The position numbers and the translations under genes were made by a program. A stretch of 64,000 nt of DNA from UBA4738 sp002413305 (GTDB lineage Bacteria > Actinomycetota > UBA4738): the NCBI GenBank assembly GCA_036847185.1, contig DAIUAM010000018.1:1-64000 (forward strand), in the 5' to 3' direction. How positions within the stretch are numbered: the stretch's first letter is position 1; every line of letters starts with the position of its first letter. Below are positions 57,919-64,000 of the stretch, in pieces. The notes beneath the pieces are model-generated. The model did no database searches. It was given only the letters and a program-made list of their open reading frames with translations, and was not told the DNA's origin.

Positions 57919-59313
57919 ATGTTCGACACACTGAACAGCCGCTTCAATGCGGTCTTCCGGAAGCTTCGACAGCGAGGGAAGCTCCACCCGAAGCAGGTGG
58001 ATGCGGCCCTGGCCGAGCTCCGCTTGGCGCTGCTCGATGCCGACGTGGCCCTCGACGTGGCCGACGAATTCCTGGACCGGGTCCGGGCACGGGCGCTGTC
58101 CGACGAGGTGATGCGGTCGCTGACCCCCGCCCAGCAGGTGATCAAGATCGTGCGCGAGGAGCTCCAGGCAACCCTGGGCGGCGAACACAAGCCGTTCAAG
58201 CTTCCCGGGGCGAACCCGGTGGTGATCATGATCGCCGGCGTGCAGGGGTCGGGCAAGACCACCCACTGCGCCAAACTGGCCCTCCACCTGAAGGAGAAGG
58301 GCAAGCAGCCGCTCCTGGTGGCCGCCGACCTCCAGCGCCCCGCGGCGATCGAGCAGCTGTTCACGCTGGGCGGGGAGATCGGCGTTCCGGCCACCTCGGA
58401 GGGCACCACGCCGGAGAAGGTGGCGAAGAACGCGCTCCGGCAGGCGTCGCGCGAGGGGCGGAACGTGGTGATCGTCGACACCGCCGGGCGGCTCCACGTC
58501 GACCCGGACATGATGAAGGAAGCCCGCCGGGTCAAGGAGGTGCTTCGGCCCCACTTCGTGCTGATGGCCTGCGACTCCATGACCGGGCAGGACGCGGTGA
58601 TCCAAGCCCGCGCGTTCATGAAGGAGATCGACCTGGACGGATTCGTTCTGACGAAGCTGGACGGCGACTCCCGCGGTGGCGCCGCGCTCTCCATCACGCA
58701 CGCGACCGGCCGGCCGATCTACTTCGCCGGCATGGGGGAGAAGCTCACCGACCTCGAGCCGTTCTACCCGGACCGGATGGCCTCCCGGATCCTGGGCATG
58801 GGCGACGTGCTGACCCTGATCGAGAAGGCGGAGAAGGAGTTCGACCAGGAGAAGGCGGCCGAGGCGGCCGAGAAGATGGCCCGGGAGCAGTTCACGCTGG
58901 AGGACTTTCTGGAACAGATGCGCCAGGTGCGCAAGCTCGGGCCGCTCCAGGATCTCCTGGCGATGATGCCGGGCATCCCGGGAGGGAAGCAGCAGTTCAA
59001 GGATCTCCAGGTCGACGAGAAGCACCTCGGCCGGACCGAGGCCATCATCTGCTCGATGACCCTGGAGGAACGGCGGAACCCCGCTATCATCAGCGGGAGC
59101 CGCCGCCTGCGGATCGCCAGGGGTTCGGGCACCACCACCCACGAGGTGAACGCCCTGCTGAAGGAGTTCGTGCAGGCGCGCAAGCTGATGAAGTCCATGA
59201 TGGGGATGGCCGGACTCGGCGGCCGCGGGGCCAAGGGCATGAAAGGTGTGCCCGGGATGGCCGGGATGCGGATGCCGAAGCTCCCCCCAGGCATGAACCT
59301 GCCGGGACGGTAG
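57919..59313 (+). CDS. ffh: Signal recognition particle protein Ffh
   Basis: GTPase subunit of SRP that binds signal sequences and 4.5S/6S RNA. 464 residues. N domain, then G domain with GVQGSGKTT (107-115), DLQRPAAIEQL, DTAGRLHVD, TKLDGDSRGG; M domain rich in Met (MRQVRKLG, SMTLEERRNP, GSRRLRIARGSGT, MKSMMGMAGLGG). A -10 like TAGAAT lies at 57866-57871; no Shine-Dalgarno at the ATG. Heads the ffh-rpsP-trmD-rplS run. Confidence 0.95.
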   Translation: MFDTLNSRFNAVFRKLRQRGKLHPKQVDAALAELRLALLDADVALDVADEFLDRVRARALSDEVMRSLTPAQQVIKIVREELQATLGGEHKPFKLPGANPVVIMIAGVQGSGKTTHCAKLALHLKEKGKQPLLVAADLQRPAAIEQLFTLGGEIGVPATSEGTTPEKVAKNALRQASREGRNVVIVDTAGRLHVDPDMMKEARRVKEVLRPHFVLMACDSMTGQDAVIQARAFMKEIDLDGFVLTKLDGDSRGGAALSITHATGRPIYFAGMGEKLTDLEPFYPDRMASRILGMGDVLTLIEKAEKEFDQEKAAEAAEKMAREQFTLEDFLEQMRQVRKLGPLQDLLAMMPGIPGGKQQFKDLQVDEKHLGRTEAIICSMTLEERRNPAIISGSRRLRIARGSGTTTHEVNALLKEFVQARKLMKSMMGMAGLGGRGAKGMKGVPGMAGMRMPKLPPGMNLPGR

Positions 59314-59362
59314 GGAGAGGACGCGAGCGGGCTACGGGTCTGCCGGCCGGAGGAGCACCGAG

Positions 59363-59878
59363 ATGGTCAAGATCAGGTTGATGCGTCTGGGGGCAACCAA
59401 GCGCCCCTTCTACCGGGTGGTCGTGACGGACTCGCGGAGCCCCCGGGACGGGCGGTTCATCGAGAACATCGGGAAGTACCACCCGCTCGAAGATCCCTCC
59501 CTCATCCACATCGACTCCGAGCGAGCGATGTACTGGCTCGGACAGGGCGCCCAGCCGACCGCGCAGGTCCAGAAGCTCCTGCAGATCGAAGGTATCTGGG
59601 AGCAGTTCGAAGCTGCCCGCCCGGGCAGGAAGCGTCCCGTGGCCAAGACGGCGAAGCGCGGGGCGAGGAAGCCCACCACAGCCGCCGCACCGAAGGCCGC
59701 CCCGGGTCCTGCGGCCCCTGCGCCCGCTCTTCCCGCCCCGGCTCCTCCCGCCCCGACCCCGCCGGCGGCCGAAGCCCCGGCCGCCGAGCCTGGTTCGGAG
59801 CCCGACACCGAGTCCGCCTCGGAACCCGCGGAGGCGGCCGGGAGCGAGCCGGCCGTCGCCGACGACGCTTCGTCCTGA
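59363..59878 (+). CDS. rpsP: 30S ribosomal protein S16 with long Ala/Pro-rich acidic tail
   Basis: 171 residues; the S16 core (MVKIRLMRLGATKRPFYRVV ... AMYWLGQGAQPTAQVQKLL) is the first 85 or so. The remaining 85 residues begin basic (GRKRPVAKTAKRGARKP), pass through Pro/Ala repeats and end acidic (SEPDTESASEPAEAAGSEP). Actinobacterial S16 proteins often carry a tail; this one doubles the protein. GGAGGAG lies 7 bases before the ATG. Confidence 0.95.
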   Translation: MVKIRLMRLGATKRPFYRVVVTDSRSPRDGRFIENIGKYHPLEDPSLIHIDSERAMYWLGQGAQPTAQVQKLLQIEGIWEQFEAARPGRKRPVAKTAKRGARKPTTAAAPKAAPGPAAPAPALPAPAPPAPTPPAAEAPAAEPGSEPDTESASEPAEAAGSEPAVADDASS

Positions 59879-59893
59879 GGGGGGACGCCGGCC

Positions 59894-60130
59894 TTGGCGC
59901 TGAAGGACGTCCTCGAGTACATCGCCCGCACCCTCGTCGATGATCCCGACGCGGTGAAGGTCACGGAGGTCCTCTCCGGCTCGTCGGTGGTGCTCCAGCT
60001 CGAGGTGGCGCCCGACGACGTGGGGAAGGTGATCGGCCGCGGTGGCCGGACCGCCCGGGCGATCCGAGACGTCGTCCGGGCGGCCGGGACGAAGGACGGC
60101 GTTTCGACCATGGTCGAGATCGTGGGGTGA
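59894..60130 (+). CDS. khpA: KH-domain RNA-binding protein KhpA
   Basis: 78 residues from TTG 59894. One KH domain: MALKDVLEYIARTLVDDPDA at the start and the RNA-binding loop VGKVIGRGGRTARAIRDVV. Small RNA-binding protein that pairs with KhpB/Jag elsewhere. Lies between rpsP and rimM as usual; stop overlaps rimM (GTGA). Confidence 0.93.
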   Translation: MALKDVLEYIARTLVDDPDAVKVTEVLSGSSVVLQLEVAPDDVGKVIGRGGRTARAIRDVVRAAGTKDGVSTMVEIVG

Positions 60131-60642
60131 ACGACCCTCCGCGCTGGATCGCCGTCGGGCGGATCACGCGGGCCCACGGCGTCAAGGGCGAGGTGGCGGT
60201 GCTCCCGCTCTCCGAAGTCGAGTCCCGCTTCCAGCCGCGTTCCCGTGTCTACCTGGGGGAATCGGACGAGCGACCGCTGGTCGTTCGCTCGTCGCGACCG
60301 GACCGGGGACGGCTGCTGGTCGTGTTCGAAGGGATCGACGACCGGACCGCCGCAGACCGGCTGGCCGGTGCGTACGTGTTCGTCCCGGCCTCCGAATCGC
60401 CCGAGCCGCCGGAGGGCGCGTTCTGGGCGCACCAGCTCATCGGGTGCGAGGTGGTGACCGAAGAGGGCCGGTCCTTCGGGCCGCTGCGCGATGTGGTCCA
60501 CACGATCGCCAACGACGTGTGGGTGGCCGGGGAGGGCGACCACGAGGTGCTGGTACCGGCCCTGAAGGACCTCGTGGTCTCGGTGGATCTCGCGGCCCGG
60601 CGGATCGTGGTGCGCGACGTGCCGGGGCTCACGGCACCATGA
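60127..60642 (+). CDS. rimM: Ribosome maturation factor RimM
   Basis: 16S rRNA processing factor that binds S19. 171 residues with VGRITRAHGVKGEVAVLPLS at the N-terminus, DRTAADRLAGAYVFVP, and the PRC-barrel part GCEVVTEEGRSFGPLRDVV ... LVPALKDLVVSVDL. GTG in GTGA overlap; ATGA overlap with trmD. Confidence 0.94.
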   Translation: MNDPPRWIAVGRITRAHGVKGEVAVLPLSEVESRFQPRSRVYLGESDERPLVVRSSRPDRGRLLVVFEGIDDRTAADRLAGAYVFVPASESPEPPEGAFWAHQLIGCEVVTEEGRSFGPLRDVVHTIANDVWVAGEGDHEVLVPALKDLVVSVDLAARRIVVRDVPGLTAP

Positions 60643-61352
60643 GGGTGCCCGCGCCATCGATGCGGGTCGACGTGCTCACGTTGTTCCCTGCGATCTTCGA
60701 GAGCCCGTTGCGGCAGAGCCTGCTCGGGCGGGCCATCGGGTCGGGTCTCCTGGACGTCCGGGTCCGCGACATCCGTGACCACGCACACGATCCCCACCGG
60801 ACCACCGACGACTACGGGTACGGGGGCGGACCGGGGATGGTCATGAAGCCCGAGCCGGTGTTCGAGGCGGTCGAGGCGCTCGGCCCGGGGTCCCGGCGCA
60901 CCATCCTCTTGTCCCCCGCCGGCCGCCGGCTGGATCAGGACCTCGTCCGGGAGTTCGCGGGCGAGTCGTGGTTGGTCCTGATCTGCGGGCGCTACGAAGG
61001 CGTGGACGAACGCGTCGCTCAGGGTCTGCCCGCTGAGGAGGTGTCGGTCGGGGACTACGTGCTCTCCGGCGGGGAGGCGGCCGCGCTTGTGCTCCTGGAG
61101 GCCGTCACCCGCCTGGTGCCCGGCGTGGTGGGCAACGTTGAATCGCTTGGCCCGGAGTCCTTCGGCGCGGACATCGGGCTGCTCGACCATCCCCACTACA
61201 CCCGTCCGCGTTCGTTCCGTGGGATGGAGGTACCCGATGCTCTGCTCTCCGGCGATCACGCCCGGATCGCCGAGTGGCGCCGTCAGGCCGCTCGGGAGAA
61301 GACGCGTCGGAACCGGCCGGACCTGCTGGAGGGTGACGAGCCGGCGGGATGA
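60639..61352 (+). CDS. trmD: tRNA (guanine37-N1)-methyltransferase
   Basis: Makes m1G37 in tRNA, preventing frameshifts. 237 residues (ATG 60639, or 230 from ATG 60660). SPOUT knot enzyme: MRVDVLTLFPAIFESPL, HRTTDDYGYGGGPGMVMKPEP, CGRYEGVDERV and the knot SVGDYVLSGGEAAALVL, then LDHPHYTRPRSFRGMEVP. All are diagnostic. Confidence 0.96.
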   Translation: MRVPAPSMRVDVLTLFPAIFESPLRQSLLGRAIGSGLLDVRVRDIRDHAHDPHRTTDDYGYGGGPGMVMKPEPVFEAVEALGPGSRRTILLSPAGRRLDQDLVREFAGESWLVLICGRYEGVDERVAQGLPAEEVSVGDYVLSGGEAAALVLLEAVTRLVPGVVGNVESLGPESFGADIGLLDHPHYTRPRSFRGMEVPDALLSGDHARIAEWRRQAAREKTRRNRPDLLEGDEPAG

Positions 61353-61460
61353 AGGCGGCTGCGCTCAGGCGGCGCGGCCGCGGGCCCGAACCGGTGGCCT
61401 GCGACCGCGGTGCTAAGATGGGCGACCGCACCCGTCCGAGAAGGATCCTGGAAGCACGCC

Positions 61461-61865
61461 ATGAACAGAGTCGACCCCGTCGAGAAGCCGCGCCTGCGCG
61501 AAGACCTCCCGGACTTTCGTCCGGGCGATACATTGCGCGTGCACGTCCGCGTGGCCGAAGCGGGCCGCGAGCGCATCCAGGTCTTCCAGGGAGTCGTGAT
61601 CCGCCGCCAGGGCGGTGGCCTTCGGGAGACGTTCACGGTGCGCAAGGTCTCATTCGGCGTGGGTGTCGAACGAACCTTCCCCATGCACTCGCCGACCATC
61701 GCGAAGATCGAGGTCGTGACGCACGGCCGGGTGCGGCGCGCCAAGCTCTACTACCTGCGTGAGCGGCGCGGGAAGCGTGCCCGGATCCGGGAGCGGCGCG
61801 AGCCGGTCCCGGCCAGGACCGCCTCCCGGCCGGCCGACGAGGGAGCCGAAGCGGAGCAGGCGTAG
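61461..61865 (+). CDS. rplS: 50S ribosomal protein L19
   Basis: 134 residues from ATG 61461. DLPDFRPGDTLRVHVRVAEAG, RIQVFQGVVIRRQGGGLRET, FTVRKVSFGVGVERTFPMHSP and AKLYYLRERRGKRARIRE are the L19 signatures. The tail beyond residue 115 is extra and acidic. A -10-like TAAGAT at 61413-61418 suggests an additional promoter in the trmD-rplS gap. Confidence 0.95.
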   Translation: MNRVDPVEKPRLREDLPDFRPGDTLRVHVRVAEAGRERIQVFQGVVIRRQGGGLRETFTVRKVSFGVGVERTFPMHSPTIAKIEVVTHGRVRRAKLYYLRERRGKRARIRERREPVPARTASRPADEGAEAEQA

Positions 61866-61868
61866 CGC

Positions 61869-62741
61869 ATGGCCTCCGGGACCCCTCCGAGGGACCAGGA
61901 CGAACCGACCCCTCCCTCTCCGGAGGTCTCCCCGCCAGGCCCCCCTGCCTCACCCGAGGACGCTTCCGCTGCCGGCGCGGCGAAGCCCGCAGGCTCCTCC
62001 GCGGGCGTGTGGGCCACCGGCGCTCCCGCCGTCGCCACCCCTGCGAAGACCTCGAGCCGTTCACGAGGGGTTTCCGGCGCGGGGCCGGCCGGGAACGGTG
62101 ACGAGCCGGCCGGCGCAGGGAAGAAGCCCACGGACACGAAGAAGGGCGCGGTCCAGTTCCTCAGGGAGCTGCCGGTCCTGCTGCTGGTCGCGTTCCTCCT
62201 CGCCCTCCTCATCAAGACCTTCGTGGTCCAGGCCTTCTACATCCCTTCGGAGTCCATGGAGCCGACGCTCCACATCGGTGACCGGGTGCTCGTCAACAAG
62301 GTCGTCTACCACCTGCACTCCCCCCGGCGAGGGGACGTGATCGTGTTCTCCGACCCGCACGCCGCACCGGTGCACCGCAGCCCGCCGCAGGCGTTCGCCC
62401 ACTGGATCACCGAGGGGTTCGGAGCCCCAACGAGCTCGGACAAGGACTTCATCAAGCGGGTGATCGGGCTTCCCGGCGACACCGTGGAGATCAGCGATCA
62501 GGGACAGGTGTTCGTGAACGGGACCGCTCTGCGCGAGCCCTACCTCAGCCCTATCCGGGACAACCGCGCCTACGAGCCGATCCAGGTCCCGCCCGGCACC
62601 CTGTTCGTGATGGGCGACAACCGGACGAACTCGAACGACAGCCGGTTCGGACTGGGGTTCATCCCCTTGAACAAGGTCGTCGGGCGGGCCGTCGTGATCA
62701 TCTGGCCTCCTTCGAGGGTGCGGTGGCTGCACGGGTTGTAA
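61869..62741 (+). CDS. lepB: Signal peptidase I
   Basis: Removes signal peptides of exported proteins. 290 residues with a disordered Pro/Ala/Ser-rich N-terminus of about 95, a membrane anchor (LPVLLLVAFLLALLIKTFVV) and the catalytic domain: Ser129 in PSESMEPT, Lys196 in FIKRVIGLPGD, then MGDNRTNSNDSR. ATG three bases after rplS; its end overlaps rnhB by 19 bases. Confidence 0.94.
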   Translation: MASGTPPRDQDEPTPPSPEVSPPGPPASPEDASAAGAAKPAGSSAGVWATGAPAVATPAKTSSRSRGVSGAGPAGNGDEPAGAGKKPTDTKKGAVQFLRELPVLLLVAFLLALLIKTFVVQAFYIPSESMEPTLHIGDRVLVNKVVYHLHSPRRGDVIVFSDPHAAPVHRSPPQAFAHWITEGFGAPTSSDKDFIKRVIGLPGDTVEISDQGQVFVNGTALREPYLSPIRDNRAYEPIQVPPGTLFVMGDNRTNSNDSRFGLGFIPLNKVVGRAVVIIWPPSRVRWLHGL

Positions 62742-63460
62742 GACCGGCCGCGGGGACGCCGATCGATCAGTACGAACGGCGCCTGCACGCTGCCGGCTTC
62801 GCGCTGGTGGCGGGCGTGGACGAGGCCGGGCGTGGGGCGCTCGCCGGGCCGATGGTGGCCGCCGCGGTCATCCTGCCCGCGGAGTTCGCGGTGGACGGGC
62901 TGGCCGATTCGAAGCTGCTGTCGCCACACCAGCGGGACGTGTGGTTCGATCGGATCCGGGGCTCGGCGATCGCCATCTCCGTGTGTCGCGCCTTCCCGCA
63001 GCGCATCGACCACCGTGGCCTGCACGTGTCGAACCTCTGGCTGCTCCGGCGAGCACTCCGGCGCCTGGACGTCCGGCCGGACTTCGCGCTGGCGGACGGG
63101 TTCGCGCTCCGTGGCCTGGCGGTTCCCTCGCTCTCCATCAAGAAGGGCGATGCGGTGACGGCGTCGGTGGCCGCGGCCAGCGTGATCGCGAAAGTGACCC
63201 GGGACCGGATCATGGACCGGTACCACCGGCGGTTCCCCCAGTACCGGTTCGACCGTCATCGAGGGTACGGGACGCCCACCCACCGGGCAGCGATCGCCCG
63301 GTACGGCCCGTCCCCGATCCACCGGATGTCGTTCAAGGGCATGGACCTGTGGATGAGCGACCCGGAGAAGTACCGTGGGCTGTACCTGCGGGACGACCTG
63401 CTGGACCCGCCGGGTCCGAACGGCCGCACGCCTGACGACGACGAGGAGCGACCGGGATGA
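62723..63460 (+). CDS. rnhB: Ribonuclease HII
   Basis: Removes ribonucleotides from DNA. 245 residues; GTG 62723 inside the lepB end. GVDEAGRGALAGPMVAAAVI carries the first catalytic Asp-Glu, then DSKLLSP, IKKGDAVTASVAAASVIAKV and HRGYGTPTHRAA. C-terminal acidic tail. Four-base overlap with the next gene. Confidence 0.95.
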   Translation: MAARVVRPAAGTPIDQYERRLHAAGFALVAGVDEAGRGALAGPMVAAAVILPAEFAVDGLADSKLLSPHQRDVWFDRIRGSAIAISVCRAFPQRIDHRGLHVSNLWLLRRALRRLDVRPDFALADGFALRGLAVPSLSIKKGDAVTASVAAASVIAKVTRDRIMDRYHRRFPQYRFDRHRGYGTPTHRAAIARYGPSPIHRMSFKGMDLWMSDPEKYRGLYLRDDLLDPPGPNGRTPDDDEERPG

Positions 63461-63798
63461 GCGAAGAGGACATCGAGCGGTTCGAAGACGACATGGAGAT
63501 CCGCCTCTGGCGTGAGTACCGCGACGTCCTGCCGATGTTCTCCTTCGTCGTAGAGACCGAACGCCGCTTCTACCTCGCCAACCACGTCGAGGTGCGGGAG
63601 CACGAAGGCCCGGGCGGGGTGTGGTTCGAGGTGGAGCTCGGCGACGCGTGGGTGTGGGACATGTACCGCCCGGCCCGGTTCGTCGGCAAGGTCCGGGTGG
63701 TGACCACCCGGGACGTGAACGTGGAAGAGCTGGTGCGCAAGGAGATCGCTCCGGACGACGCTCTCGGGGCGTCCGCGCCTCCGGAGCCCCAGGCCTAG
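63457..63798 (+). CDS. DUF2469 family protein
   Basis: 113 residues: MSEEDIERFEDDMEIRLWRE, YRDVLPMFSFVVETERRFYL, and the end DMYRPARFVGKVRVVTTRDVNVEEL. An actinobacterial family, always between rnhB and yraN, whose function is not known. The position here is exactly that. ATG overlaps rnhB (ATGA). Confidence 0.9.
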   Translation: MSEEDIERFEDDMEIRLWREYRDVLPMFSFVVETERRFYLANHVEVREHEGPGGVWFEVELGDAWVWDMYRPARFVGKVRVVTTRDVNVEELVRKEIAPDDALGASAPPEPQA

Positions 63799-63826
63799 CT
63801 GCCGGCCGGGATCGTGTCGTAGGCGG

Positions 63827-63843
63827 TCCGCACACTGTGCGGA
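63827..63843. promoter_or_regulatory. Perfect 17-base palindrome at the yraN start
   Basis: TCCGCACA-C-TGTGCGGA, ending on the A of the ATG at 63843. Perfect 8-base arms around one base. The location (just before the start codon in a 44-base gap) suits a repressor site or a translation-controlling hairpin. Confidence 0.55.
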
Positions 63844-64000
63844 TGGACGAGCCGACGGCCTCGCACCTCAAGACCGGCCGGGTGGGCGAGGCTGCCGCCC
63901 TATCCTGGTACGAACGGGCAGGCTACCGGCTCGTTGCGCGGAACTGGCGCTGTCCGCTCGGGGAGATCGACCTCGTGGTCACCCGCGGGTCCTCTCTGGT
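63843..64000 (+). CDS. yraN: YraN/UPF0102 family endonuclease-like protein, cut by window end
   Basis: 52 codons are visible from ATG 63843 (GTG 63837 in frame is the alternative): HLKTGRVGEAAALSWYERA, GYRLVARNWRCPLGEIDLVV. The E-A...RNWR...GEIDLV pattern is the restriction-endonuclease-like fold of UPF0102, with the Glu-Ile-Asp of the metal site. No Shine-Dalgarno. The rest lies beyond the window. Confidence 0.85.
   Translation, partial: MDEPTASHLKTGRVGEAAALSWYERAGYRLVARNWRCPLGEIDLVVTRGSSL

Noticed and set aside
1..64000. CRISPR arrays, rRNA, tRNA clusters, prophage structural genes
   Set aside because: No regularly spaced repeats, rRNA-like stretches, cloverleaf sequences or capsid/tail genes were seen by eye.

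Overview
The window reads as chromosomal DNA of a high-GC actinobacterium (Actinomycetota). The class cannot be fixed from 64 kb, but it does not look like Streptomyces or Mycobacterium. The arguments are the gene order rnc-mutM-acyP-smc-ftsY ... ffh-rpsP-khpA-rimM-trmD-rplS-lepB-rnhB-DUF2469-yraN, an F420 biosynthesis gene (cofC), frequent GTG/TTG starts, many 4-base ATGA/GTGA gene overlaps, and several genes whose -10 box sits 6 bases before the start codon, as expected for leaderless mRNAs. An ATP-dependent PEP carboxykinase and a SpoIID-type wall protein suggest a deep-branching lineage.

Layout. 1-2000: two disabled accessory genes (a TAP-type hydrolase with an in-frame stop, a frameshifted VOC protein). 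2092-6191: a zinc-uptake operon (lipoprotein, ATPase, two permeases) that ends with its own Fur/Zur-type repressor, behind a promoter whose spacer is filled by a Fur-family palindrome. 6221-13938: idi, an autoregulated marR, a LysE exporter, an F420/FMN luciferase-like oxidoreductase, gpsA, an HU protein, the cofC-csp-amidohydrolase group, plsC and ybjQ. 13964-30359: metabolism (tdh-kbl, DUF885 peptidase, trans-sulfuration PLP enzyme, ddl, pckA, dodecin, thiL-thiD) with small regulators, rpmB, a SpoIID protein and a thioredoxin lipoprotein. 30467-38276: a core information-processing run (fakA-like, recG, rsmD, coaD, coiled-coil protein, yceD, rpmF, rnc, mutM).

38277-49560 is about 11 kb of accessory DNA inside an otherwise conserved cluster. 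Its first 8.25 kb is bounded by a 34-bp direct repeat of the last codons of mutM (32/34 identical, both differences synonymous), which looks like a site-specific integration into the mutM 3' end. The cargo is a HIRAN-domain gene, a convergent gene with a HEPN-like motif, a decayed membrane-protein gene, an ABC ATPase-permease-histidine kinase operon without a response regulator, and a small fragment typical of mobile elements. No integrase is visible. To its right lie a frameshifted beta-propeller gene and two small membrane coiled-coil genes.

49601-64000 returns to core genes: acyP, smc, ftsY, an NAD-binding protein, mug, a sensor kinase, ffh, the rpsP-trmD-rplS operon, lepB, rnhB, DUF2469 and a truncated yraN. 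Apparent gene disruptions (five) occur only in accessory genes, while the long core genes are intact, which argues for real decay rather than general sequencing error. No rRNA, tRNA or CRISPR array was recognised.
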